Shown here one piece after another: positions 53,692-61,520 of a stretch of DNA of 64,000 nucleotides (position 1 is the stretch's first letter; every line of letters starts with the position of its first letter). Source of the DNA: Dryocola sp051307055 (lineage in GTDB: Bacteria; Pseudomonadota; Gammaproteobacteria; Enterobacterales; Enterobacteriaceae); assembly GCF_051307055.1 (NCBI RefSeq), contig NZ_CP149994.1, positions 3,844,001 to 3,908,000 on the forward strand, in the 5' to 3' direction. The notes below the pieces were generated by a model, which was not told the DNA's origin, ran no database searches, and was given only the letters and a program-made list of their open reading frames with translations. Made by a program: the position numbers and the translations under genes.

Positions 53692-54057
53692 TTACATCCG
53701 TTCGAGAGCCGCTATAGCCCGATCACACCGGGCATCCTGGATACCTTCATCCACGGCCTTCTCCCAGAAGGGCCGGTTAATTTCTTTTCCCAGCTCGTCC
53801 AGCGTGAAGAGCAAATTTTTAGACGTATCAGGCAAAGGCGGAATATCGCCTTCCCCGAGTAAAAAGACAAACCAGCCATAAGCTGTGCCGGTGCCAATGA
53901 TGGAATCTTCCAGAAACGTCAGTTCATTCGGTTCATCCCGGTCCGTATGAAGATCGAGACGCTGGAATGCCCTTATGCTCAGAAGTTCACTCTCAAGCAG
54001 GCAAAGCCAGCTGAGCGTGTCCAGTGGAGTTTTAAGCGTATAAACGTCTGTGTGCAT
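53692..54057 (-). CDS. Hypothetical acidic protein
   Basis: 121 residues from ATG 54057 (MHTDVYTLKTPLDTL), chosen because GAGGAT precedes it; an upstream in-frame ATG at 54123 lies inside leader L7. Acidic, Leu-rich; no domain recognised. Confidence 0.7.
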   Translation of the reverse strand: MHTDVYTLKTPLDTLSWLCLLESELLSIRAFQRLDLHTDRDEPNELTFLEDSIIGTGTAYGWFVFLLGEGDIPPLPDTSKNLLFTLDELGKEINRPFWEKAVDEGIQDARCDRAIAALERM

Positions 54058-54080
54058 GGGTATATCCTCAGGTAAATAAC

Positions 54081-54114
54081 GGGATATTCCCTCCGACGGA
54101 GAGATATCCCCGTC
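54081..54114 (-). promoter_or_regulatory. Structured leader L7
   Basis: Minus-strand RNA order: GACGG, GGGAUAU, CCGUC, AUAUCCC. Stem 1 is 54110-54114 with 54095-54099; stem 2 is 54104-54110 with 54081-54087. Interleaved (pseudoknot order). The U-run is short here. The CCCUGACGGGGAU 5' part is shared with L6. Confidence 0.68.
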
Positions 54115-54153
54115 AGGGTCCACAACATTTTTTGACCGGCGTTCATCAACCGA

Positions 54154-54527
54154 TCAGTTCAGTGCATATGAATCAGATTGCTCCTGATACACATATTCAG
54201 GATTAAAGCGCAGGCTTTTCAACGCAGCTACCGACAGTGGATCTACGGAATTTATGCCCGAAACGGCCACGCCATCCAGTATGTCGCCAGCCTCCACCCG
54301 GGGAGAATATCCGTAATACTGACACCATACACAGAGTTCGGGGTCAGCCGGATCACAATCACCGAGCGGTGCGACAAAAACCTGTTCGCCACAGGAGACG
54401 TTATCTCTGAGGATTTCGCCCGGATGAAAACACCACTTACGGGGCCATACTGAGCGGGACATACATCCCGTCGCGTCTCAGACATCGACAGAATACGGAA
54501 AGTGACATCGTGCAGTGCTTCAGTCAT
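54154..54527 (-). CDS. Hypothetical protein, probably frameshifted
   Basis: The ATG at 54527 (MTEALHDVTFRILS) has a strong GGAGGG site and overlaps the previous gene's stop by 8 bp. That frame looks protein-like up to CPAQYGP. The neighbouring frame then carries the convincing remainder (from WCFHPGEILRDNV to the stop at 54154). The switch is at a run of four C on the coding strand (54441-54444); one more C would join the two into a 124-residue protein. Alternatively, a shorter protein starts at 54462. No domain recognised. Confidence 0.55.
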
Positions 54528-54888
54528 GAGAATGCCCTCCGGAAAGAAAACGGTAGCGCAGGTGTGCCAGATGCTGTGCCTGACGGCAAGCATGGCGGTA
54601 TGCGTTTCGACGACCTGTTATTCCCTCAGGAAAGGAAACCGGCAGGCGGTGAAAAACATACTCGGCGCGGTGGCAACCTGTACGAACGGTAAGAAAGACG
54701 TTAACGCCCTGGTCTTTGACAGAAGTGATGTGCGCACGGACGGCATAATTGCCCGAACCGTTGACATACCAGCTGCTGTTGCGATGCAGATAAATGAAAG
54801 ATTTCAATCTCCGGACAGCTGCGTCAGCAGACTGCTGAAGCTGAGTAAGGAGATGTTCAGGGAAAACCGCAAAAGAGATGACAGACAT
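54520..54888 (-). CDS. Hypothetical protein, first gene of the leftward operon
   Basis: 122 residues (MSVISFAVFPEHLLTQL) with GGAGAA upstream. Basic, His-rich end (FLSGGHSHD); no recognised domain. Preceded by leader L8. Confidence 0.68.
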   Translation of the reverse strand: MSVISFAVFPEHLLTQLQQSADAAVRRLKSFIYLHRNSSWYVNGSGNYAVRAHITSVKDQGVNVFLTVRTGCHRAEYVFHRLPVSFPEGITGRRNAYRHACRQAQHLAHLRYRFLSGGHSHD

Positions 54889-54901
54889 GGTGTTTCTCCA
54901 T

Positions 54902-54946
54902 AAAAAAAGGAAACACCTGCCCGACCGGGAAGTGTTTCCCGTCGGG
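54902..54946 (-). promoter_or_regulatory. Structured leader L8
   Basis: Minus-strand RNA order: CCCGAC, GGAAACAC, GUCGGG, GUGUUUCC, then U7. Stem 1 is 54941-54946 with 54920-54925 (6 bp); stem 2 is 54932-54939 with 54909-54916 (8 bp). No bases are shared, so both stems can coexist as a pseudoknot. The GGAGAA ribosome site follows. Confidence 0.75.
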
Positions 54947-55012
54947 GAGTCAGAAAAAACAACATTCTGACTGTCTGATAAGTTGAAATGACCTCAATCA
55001 CTGTTCAGCGAT

Positions 55013-55037
55013 ATCCGTTTCCAGAGGTTAAACGGAT
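55013..55037 (-). repeat. Perfect 8-bp inverted repeat
   Basis: ATCCGTTT (55013-55020) and AAACGGAT (55030-55037) with a nine-base loop, directly downstream of the last STAXI-like unit in the operon direction. Confidence 0.7.
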
Positions 55038-55038
55038 T

Positions 55039-55162
55039 TACCACCCGAAGGTATCCTCTCTCAGGCTGCGAGGATTTTCCGGTCACCCGAAGGTGTTTCT
55101 CTCAGACCGGTGAAACGTTAGCTGCTAGTCACCCGAAGGCGCTCCTCTCAGACTGCCGGAGC
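55039..55162 (-). ncRNA. Three tandem STAXI-like pseudoknots
   Basis: Three units spaced about 42-46 bp on the minus strand. Each has stem S1, start of S2, UGAGA, end of S1, a CC-UUCG-GG hairpin, end of S2. S1 varies with compensation: GCUCC/GGAGC, GUUUC/GAAAC, AUCCUC/GAGGAU. S2: AGUC/GACU, CCGGUC/GACCGG, and a weaker GCC/GGU. Conserved are UCUGAGAG and CCUUCGGGUG. This equals the described STAXI motif (repeated pseudoknot, UNCG loops, near antirestriction and integrase genes). Confidence 0.8.
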
Positions 55163-55199
55163 ATTAGCTGGTTGCATGTAGCAACAAGTAAGCCTGTCT

Positions 55200-55228
55200 A
55201 TTTTCAGAGCAAATAGTGAACATGTCAA
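55200..55228 (-). promoter_or_regulatory. Candidate promoter of the leftward operon
   Basis: On the minus strand, TTGACA (55228 to 55223) and GAAAAT (55205 to 55200) are 17 bases apart, just upstream of the STAXI-like array. The remaining 55229-55330 is AT-rich with a TAGCC-TAC-GGCTA palindrome and no gene. Confidence 0.45.
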
Positions 55229-55330
55229 CTGACGAACTGGCACAATATTGTCATTAACTTTTTTTAATAACAGTCCCTAGCCTACGGCTAAGATTATTTA
55301 TACATTTTCGCTGACTTATATCCTAACTAA

Positions 55331-56526
55331 GGAAGGTGCGAATAAGCAGGTCATTTCTTCCCAAGCTGACTCGCTGATTAAAATTTCGCGGATCTGGGCC
55401 GATTTTTTTCCCGCAAACACATCGAATCAGCCTATTTAGGCTATTTTTTCCACCATTTCTGGCGTTATTTCCGGTTTTTACTGAGATCTCTCCCACTGAC
55501 GTATCATTTGGTCCACCCGAAACAGGTTGGCCAGGGTGAATAACATCGCCAGTTGGTTATCGTTTTTCAGCAGCCCCTTGTATCTGGCTTTCACGAAGCC
55601 GAACTGCCGCTTGATGATGCGAAACGGGTGCTCCCCCCTGGCACGGATGCTGGCTTTCATGTATTCGATGTTGATGGCCGTTTTGTTCTTGCGCGGATGC
55701 TGCTTCAAGGTTTTTACCCTGCCGGGACGCTCGGCGATCAGCCAGTCCACATCCACCTCGGCCAGCTCCTCGCGCTGTGGCGCTCCTTGGTAGCCGGCAT
55801 CGGCTGAGACAAATTGCTCCTCTCCATGAAGCAGATTACCCAGCTGATTGAGGTCATGCTCGTTGGCCGCGGTGGTGACTAGGCTGTGGGTCAGGCCACT
55901 CTTGGCATCGACACCAATGTGGGCCTTCATGCCAAAGTGCCACTGATTGCCTTTCTTGGTCTGATGCATCTCCGGATCGCGTTGCTGCTCTTTGTTCTTG
56001 GTAGAGCTGGGTGCCTCAATGATGGTGGCATCCACCAAAGTGCCTTGGGTCATCATGACGCCTGCTTCGGCCAGCCAGCGATTGATGGTCTTGAACAATT
56101 GACGGGCCAGTTGATGCTGCTCGAGCAGGTGGCGGAAATTCATGATGGTGGTGCGATCCGGCAGGGCGCTATCCAGGGATAATCGGGCAAACAGGCGCAT
56201 GGAGGCGATTTCGTACAGGGCATCTTCCATGGCACCGTCGCTCAGGTTGTACCAATGCTGCATGCAGTGAATACGCAGCATGGTCTCCAGCGGATAGGGC
56301 CGTCGGCCATTGCCCGCCTTGGGATAAAACGGCTCGATGACAGCGGTCATATTCTGCCATGGCAGAATCTGCTCCATGCGGGAGAGGAAAATCTCTTTTC
56401 GGGTCTGACGGCGCTTAGTGCTGAATTCACTATCGGCGAAGGTGAGTTGATGGCTCATGATGTCCCTCTGGGATGCGCTCCGGATGAATATGATGATCTC
56501 ATATCAGGAACTTGTTCGCACCTTCC
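55331..56526. mobile_element. IS5-family insertion sequence (IS5/ISKpn26-like), complete
   Basis: 1196 bp bounded by inverted ends GGAAGGTGCGAA (55331) and TTCGCACCTTCC (ending 56526), with one transposase gene. Left flank CTAA fits the IS5 target (YTAR), but the right flank is ATAA, so there is no clean 4-bp duplication. The right end lies inside IS1. Confidence 0.93.
55478..56458 (-). CDS. IS5-family transposase
   Basis: 326-residue DDE transposase (MSHQLTFADSEFS), nearly the IS5 InsH sequence, with the DUF772 N-terminal domain and DDE catalytic region (GTLVDATIIEAP, VSADAGYQGAP, and the ARGEHPFRIIKRQ segment). Intact length. Confidence 0.95.
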   Translation of the reverse strand: MSHQLTFADSEFSTKRRQTRKEIFLSRMEQILPWQNMTAVIEPFYPKAGNGRRPYPLETMLRIHCMQHWYNLSDGAMEDALYEIASMRLFARLSLDSALPDRTTIMNFRHLLEQHQLARQLFKTINRWLAEAGVMMTQGTLVDATIIEAPSSTKNKEQQRDPEMHQTKKGNQWHFGMKAHIGVDAKSGLTHSLVTTAANEHDLNQLGNLLHGEEQFVSADAGYQGAPQREELAEVDVDWLIAERPGRVKTLKQHPRKNKTAINIEYMKASIRARGEHPFRIIKRQFGFVKARYKGLLKNDNQLAMLFTLANLFRVDQMIRQWERSQ

Positions 56527-57006
56527 ATAATGCCCGATGACTTTGTCATGCAGCTCCACCGATTTTGAGAACGACAGCGACTTCCGTCCCAGCCGTGCCA
56601 GGTGCTGCCTCAGATTCAGGTTATGCCGCTCAATTCGCTGCGTATATCGCTTGCTGATTACGTGCAGCTTTCCCTTCAGGCGGGATTCATACAGCGGCCA
56701 GCCATCCGTCATCCATATCACCACGTCAAAGGGTGACAGCAGGCTCATAAGACGCCCCAGCGTCGCCATAGTGCGTTCACCGAATACGTGCGCAACAACC
56801 GTCTTCCGGAGCCTGTCATACGCGTAAAACAGCCAGCGCTGGCGCGATTTAGCCCCGACGTATCCCCACTGTTCGTCCATTTCCGCGCAGACGATGACGT
56901 CACTGCCCGGCTGTATGCGCGAGGTTACCGACTGCGGCCTGAGTTTTTTAAATGGCGGAAAATCGTGTTGAGGCCAACGCCCATAATGCGGGCGGTTGCC
57001 CGGCAT
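56455..57006 (-). pseudogene. insB: IS1 transposase InsB, altered C-terminus
   Basis: InsB/InsAB' catalytic part is normal up to VELHDKVIGHY, then continues into IS5 for 22 foreign residues before a stop at 56455. Seven native residues and one IS end are lost, so this IS1 copy should not transpose. Normally expressed by -1 frameshifting at A6C from insA. Confidence 0.88.
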
Positions 57007-57255
57007 CCAACGCCATTCATGGCCATATCAATGATTTTCTGGTGCGTACCGGGTTGAGAAGCGGTGTAAGTGAACTGCAGTTGCCATGTTTTACGGCAGT
57101 GAGAGCAGAGATAGCGCTGATGTCCGGCAGTGCTTTTGCCGTTACGCACCACCCCGTCAGTAGCTGAACAGGAGGGACAGCTGATAGAAACAGAAGCCAC
57201 TGGAGCACCTCAAAAACACCATCATACACTAAATCAGTAAGTTGGCAGCATCACC
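56527..57255. mobile_element. IS1, truncated by 39 bp at the insB end
   Basis: 729 bp of IS1. The insA-side inverted repeat is complete (GGTGATGCTGCC, ending at 57255). The other 39 bp, including its terminal repeat, are missing where IS5 begins. The lost IS1 end is not found on the far side of IS5. So it is not a simple insertion. Confidence 0.92.
56925..57200 (-). CDS. insA: IS1 InsA
   Basis: 91-residue zinc-finger/HTH protein (MASVSISCPSCSATDG) that binds the IS1 ends and represses transposition. CPSC and CSHC ligands are intact. Confidence 0.94.
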   Translation of the reverse strand: MASVSISCPSCSATDGVVRNGKSTAGHQRYLCSHCRKTWQLQFTYTASQPGTHQKIIDMAMNGVGCRATARIMGVGLNTIFRHLKNSGRSR

Positions 57256-57384
57256 CGTTGGTCAGATGAATGCCATTCCCTTGACAGTTGAAAATTTATG
57301 AGAGAGTTAAAAAAACGCTCCCGGACGGGAGCGTAAGCCAGTGACTTCGGCGTCAAATGAGGGTCTAACAAGTGGAGCTGCGGG
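57256..57384. other. Spacer between IS1 and pcoE
   Basis: No gene. It holds the pcoE terminator (57309-57333) and otherwise unremarkable sequence. A target duplication for IS1 cannot be judged because its other end is lost. Confidence 0.6.
57309..57333 (-). terminator. pcoE terminator
   Basis: Perfect 8-base stem CGCTCCCG/CGGGAGCG (57316-57333) and a run of A on the left, which is a U-run on the minus strand. Confidence 0.85.
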
Positions 57385-57819
57385 TTAATTCTGGGTGATC
57401 TGGCTGCGATGCTTTTCAGCCTGCTGCTGATGAATAACGGAAGATTGACCATTATTCGCCTTCTCATGCACAACAGCGGCTTTCTCATGCTCGTTCATTT
57501 CGGAAAATGATTTTGCTGTTTCGTTAGAAGCTGCTGGCTTGGATTTCATCATTTTTTTATGCATTTCAGCCATGTCCTGATGGGCAGCAGAATTGCCGTT
57601 TTGCATCATTTCATGGGACATTGCGGCCTGATCGTGACCGCTCATATCCATCATTTTCATGCTCTCCCCCTGAACTGCACTTTTTTCAGCGGATGATTGC
57701 ATCTGATGGGCAGGCGCCTGGGCATTATTTACCTGGTCATGCATGTTCATTGTCTCTGCAGCCCAGGCAGATGAAGCGACAGCCATCATGGCAATAAAGG
57801 ATACAAGGATCTTTTTCAT
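57385..57819 (-). CDS. pcoE: Periplasmic copper-binding protein PcoE
   Basis: 144 residues from ATG 57819 (MKKILVSFIAMMAVAS). Signal peptide (about 1-21), then a Met/His/Gln-rich region (MKMMDMSGHDQAAMSHEMM) that binds copper as a periplasmic sponge. It has its own PcoR-controlled promoter and is the last gene of the pco cluster. Confidence 0.93.
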   Translation of the reverse strand: MKKILVSFIAMMAVASSAWAAETMNMHDQVNNAQAPAHQMQSSAEKSAVQGESMKMMDMSGHDQAAMSHEMMQNGNSAAHQDMAEMHKKMMKSKPAASNETAKSFSEMNEHEKAAVVHEKANNGQSSVIHQQQAEKHRSQITQN

Positions 57820-57992
57820 GGTTGGGTCTCCGGTGTTTTCATACCCGAACAATCAATGCTTATAACAGAGAAAGCATTTGATCTCAGGGCTGGTTGATCA
57901 TCATGCTAGGAACCGGGCGATTGAATTATCACGCTGTCCTGATTTATGGCTGATTATAAAAAACCGCCTCTGTTTATCGCGTGACTGAACGA

Positions 57993-58006
57993 TGACATTT
58001 TTGTCA
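57993..58006. promoter_or_regulatory. PcoR/CusR-type copper box upstream of pcoE
   Basis: Hyphenated palindrome TGACATTTTTGTCA in the gap between pcoS and pcoE, matching the CusR/PcoR box core (TGACA with TGTCA). Confidence 0.75.
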
Positions 58007-58034
58007 CCTTCCGGGTTTCTCCTGAATAACGGTA

Positions 58035-59435
58035 TTAATCCATTAACAGACGCACACTGAACACAATTTCCCGCCCCTGCTGTTCTGCTGACAGCTCGCC
58101 GCCGTGAGCATGAATGATCGACCTTGTAATTGATAATCCCAGCCCCGCGCCTTCCGTGTTGTAGAACCTTGATGAGTCTGCGCGATAGAACCGGTCAAAC
58201 AAACGTTCCAGATTAGCGGGAACCTGGCCGGATATCGTATTCGTAATCATCACGTTCACACAGTCACTGTCACGCTCAAGGTGTATCGCTGTACAGGTGT
58301 TATCGGGAGAATACTTGATTGCATTGGAAAGCAGGTTACTGAAAGCACGTCGGAGCATATCGCTGTCTCCGGCAACAACGCCCTCTCCTTCAACCGTGAT
58401 TGTCTTTCCTGTTTCGTCTGCCAGGGGCTCGAACAACTCACGTAATTCATTCAGTTCGGCTGCCAGATCCACATCATGTTTATCCAGCCGCAGCAGACCA
58501 TGCTCTGAACGTGCCAGAAAAAGCATGTCACTGGTCATTCGTGACAACCTTTTCAGTTCTTCCAGGTTAGCGAATAAAATTTCGCGGTAATGCGAAACAT
58601 CCCTTTCCTTAGCCAGTGCAAACTGCGTCTGCATCATCAGATTACTGACTGGTGTGCGCAGCTCATGCGCGATGTCAGACGAGAAATCTGACAGTTTCCG
58701 GAATGCCCCCTCCAGGCGATCAAACATATTATTGAACTCCTGCATGGTCTCAGAGATTTCCGGCGGAGCCAGATCGGGATTTAGACGCTGATCCAGGCTG
58801 TGTACGGTCATGGAGGAAGCCAGACTGGTCATTTCCCGTAGCGGTTTCAGACCAATACGTGTGGTCAGCCAGCCCAGAAAAACAGAAATAAAGACCAGAC
58901 CGATATTGAACCAGAACAGCCAGGTACTGAGTTTGTCCATAAACAGGGTGTGATACCCAGTATCCGTGGCAACCGTAATGATGACATGTTTGCTTTTACC
59001 CTGTTCCGGCGTCACGGCAACCCGCCGCGAGATACTGCGGTACACGGTGTTATTTTCTTCCGTCTGGATCATATAGTCGAGAATATCACCCGACTTATTA
59101 AGCAGGACCGCTGGAACAACAGAATTTTTGGCATAGAGTTCAACAATTTTTTCATTTTCCATGTTTTTTATAGAAATGAATAAGCCATTGTGCCCCACCA
59201 TCGCATCGTTTATTTTTTCTGATAATGACTTAATATCCGTTTTGTTCCTGAACGTCTCTGTTTTAAGAAACTCTTCGGTGAGCTGAAGTTTACCTGTCAG
59301 AAAATCGCGGTCCTGATTATCGAAATAGCCATTAAGGGTGCTAATCAGGATAAAACTTGATAACCACCATACCGTAAGCATCACCGCAGAAAAAATCAGG
59401 CTCAGGCGTGTGGTCAGGGAAATTTTGAACCTCAC
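58035..59435 (-). CDS. pcoS: Copper-sensing histidine kinase PcoS
   Basis: 466-residue sensor of periplasmic copper. Two membrane helices (about 13-33 and 165-187) flank a periplasmic sensor; HAMP; H-box SSDIAHELRTPVSN; N-box and GAGLGLSI G-box. The start overlaps the pcoR stop by 4 bp. Confidence 0.96.
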   Translation of the reverse strand: MRFKISLTTRLSLIFSAVMLTVWWLSSFILISTLNGYFDNQDRDFLTGKLQLTEEFLKTETFRNKTDIKSLSEKINDAMVGHNGLFISIKNMENEKIVELYAKNSVVPAVLLNKSGDILDYMIQTEENNTVYRSISRRVAVTPEQGKSKHVIITVATDTGYHTLFMDKLSTWLFWFNIGLVFISVFLGWLTTRIGLKPLREMTSLASSMTVHSLDQRLNPDLAPPEISETMQEFNNMFDRLEGAFRKLSDFSSDIAHELRTPVSNLMMQTQFALAKERDVSHYREILFANLEELKRLSRMTSDMLFLARSEHGLLRLDKHDVDLAAELNELRELFEPLADETGKTITVEGEGVVAGDSDMLRRAFSNLLSNAIKYSPDNTCTAIHLERDSDCVNVMITNTISGQVPANLERLFDRFYRADSSRFYNTEGAGLGLSITRSIIHAHGGELSAEQQGREIVFSVRLLMD

Positions 59436-60112
59436 TCTTCTCTGATCTCCAGGACATATCCGGCACCGCGAACGGTATGGATCAGTTTTGGCTCAAAGTC
59501 ATCATCAATTTTACTTCTCAGACGTCTCACGGCGACATCAATCACATTCGTATCACTGTCAAAATTCATGTTCCAGACCAGGGACGAGATAAGACTCCTG
59601 GGTAACACTTCTCCGGTGCGTTGCAGCAGCAACTCAAGCAGAACGTATTCTTTACCGGTGAGATGGATCTTCTTCCCCGAACGGATCACGGTCCGGCGCA
59701 CCATATCAACGGTCATATCGGCGATGGTGCAGACTGTTGCGGCCTGCGAGCGTGCCCGGCGCAGTAGGGTTCTTACACGTGCAACCAGCTCCGTAAAATC
59801 AAAGGGCTTAATCAGGTAGTCATCTGCGCCAAGCTCCAGTCCTTTCACTTTGTCCCGCACGTTGTCCTTTGCGGTTAAAAACAGGACCGGTTCTTCGTGC
59901 CCGGACTCCCTCAGTGCGCTGATGATTTGCCACCCGTCGAGGAAAGGCAGCATCACGTCCAGTATTATCAAATCATACTGTCCCTTCGACGCGGCCCCGA
60001 GACCATCGCGGCCATTATTAAAGAGATCGGCCTGATAGCCTTCCTCAACCAGTCCCTGCTGCAGGTAACGACCTGTTTTTTGTTCGTCTTCAACGATTAA
60101 AATACGCTGCAT
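59432..60112 (-). CDS. pcoR: Copper response regulator PcoR
   Basis: 226 residues from ATG 60112 (MQRILIVEDEQKTG). Receiver domain with phospho-Asp in IILDVMLPFLDGW and Lys in LIKPFDF; C-terminal winged helix (OmpR/PhoB type). Activates pcoA and pcoE promoters. Confidence 0.96.
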   Translation of the reverse strand: MQRILIVEDEQKTGRYLQQGLVEEGYQADLFNNGRDGLGAASKGQYDLIILDVMLPFLDGWQIISALRESGHEEPVLFLTAKDNVRDKVKGLELGADDYLIKPFDFTELVARVRTLLRRARSQAATVCTIADMTVDMVRRTVIRSGKKIHLTGKEYVLLELLLQRTGEVLPRSLISSLVWNMNFDSDTNVIDVAVRRLRSKIDDDFEPKLIHTVRGAGYVLEIREE

Positions 60113-60166
60113 GGTCAACTCGCTGATATGAAAGTAAAAATCTCACGCATGAGCTTTGGCTGTCCC

Positions 60167-61096
60167 CTAGCTGACCTGAGACGGAGCAAGCATTCCGAGC
60201 CACGCTACGGCGCCCAGAATGATAATCGCAACAACGAATTCTGTCAGGATGCTGTTTCGCATCAGGGCAACGCTGCGATCATAATTCCCTTCCCTGACCA
60301 TAACTTCAAGCCGGGGACCCAGGTGAAACCGGTTTGCTGCAGCCAGAAGAAGCATCAGAACAAACAGAGCCGTCTTGGCAAGCAATATCCTCCCCCAGGA
60401 ACTGTTGAATAAGGGAGTTAAGTTACCCTCAGCAATATACAGATAGTTGACCAGCGCACTCAGGATCAGGGCTACAACAATCACCGTTCCTGCCGTGGCA
60501 AATTTTGCCAGGGAGTCAGATATCACAATGACGCTCTGTGCATTATGCTCGTTTCTGCGCATCAGCAGGATAGCAAATGCAACCAGAGCACCTGTCCAGG
60601 CACCTGCAGCGCCGAGATGGGTCAGATCGCTCAGTAAATGGAGATAGTAATGCAGACCGTCATGCATAACGGCGTGTCCTCCCCAGGCAAGTGTAGCCAG
60701 CGCCACGCCCCCACTCATCGTCATCAGCAGGCAGGACAATACTCTCTTATTAGTGTAAAGGAACAAAGCACCGAGTGTGGTAAACAGGGCACAGAGCCTG
60801 ACAATCCAGCTAATACCCACATCAGTTTCTTCTATCACCATCTCGATAACATGGATGGATAATTCTCTGAGGTCAGTTACTCCACTCATGGCATTAGATA
60901 CCAGGAGCATATTAATGCCAGTAAGAATGATGCCTGTAACAACAGCAAAGGTTATAAACGACCTGAAATTAGTCAGGTTATAGGTTTCATGTCTGACACC
61001 GCTTATTCCATATATCTGAAAAAATGGCAATCCAAATATTACCATCAAATCCAGATAAAGAAGAAAACGAATAACAATCATAATCAGGTCGTTCAT
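60167..61096 (-). CDS. pcoD: Copper resistance inner-membrane protein PcoD
   Basis: 309 residues, about eight membrane helices, CopD family. Thought to move copper across the inner membrane together with PcoC. A 4-bp gap separates it from pcoC. Confidence 0.95.
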
Positions 61097-61100
61097 AATA

Positions 61101-61481
61101 TTACTTCACTGTAAAGGTGTAATTACCGGTAATAGGGTGCGTATCTGAAGAAACCGCGCGCCAGTCAACACGATAAGTGCCAGCGGGTAAAGGCTCTCGC
61201 GGAATAATGACCATCGATTTAGGGTCAGCGCCTGGCGCCACTTTTGCCGCGACCGGCATCGGAGAATGTGATGACATGCCTTTCATACCCGTCATCGTTA
61301 ATTTTGCACCTGAGAATTTCACGGTCAGATTTTCCGAGAAATTAAGCTGAATCTTTTCCGGGGCCGCTACGGCTGAATCAGCCTGTGGCACAGAGCTTTT
61401 TAATTCCGGATGGGCCATAGCAGAGAAAGCAACGCCCATAACGAGGCCACCTGTAAGAATGGCTTTATTTAAAATCGACAT
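61101..61481 (-). CDS. pcoC: Periplasmic copper chaperone PcoC
   Basis: 126 residues with a 23-residue signal peptide (ends AMAHPEL, leaving an N-terminal His as a Cu(II) ligand). CopC beta-sandwich with the Met-rich Cu(I) loop [14 protein letters not shown]. Confidence 0.96.
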
Positions 61482-61520
61482 TTTATTTACCTGTTTAGTT
61501 GAGTGTTTTATATCAGTGCG

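Noticed and set aside
54252..54437. Continuation of the 54527 frame beyond the C-run
   Set aside because: After CPAQYGP the sequence loses protein-like character while the neighbouring frame gains it; treated as a frameshift product.
55039..55162. Glycine riboswitch on the + strand (CCGAAGG and CTCTCAGG look alike)
   Set aside because: The 5' half of the glycine aptamer is missing, no gene follows on the + strand, and the covarying pairs and UUCG loops make sense on the - strand.
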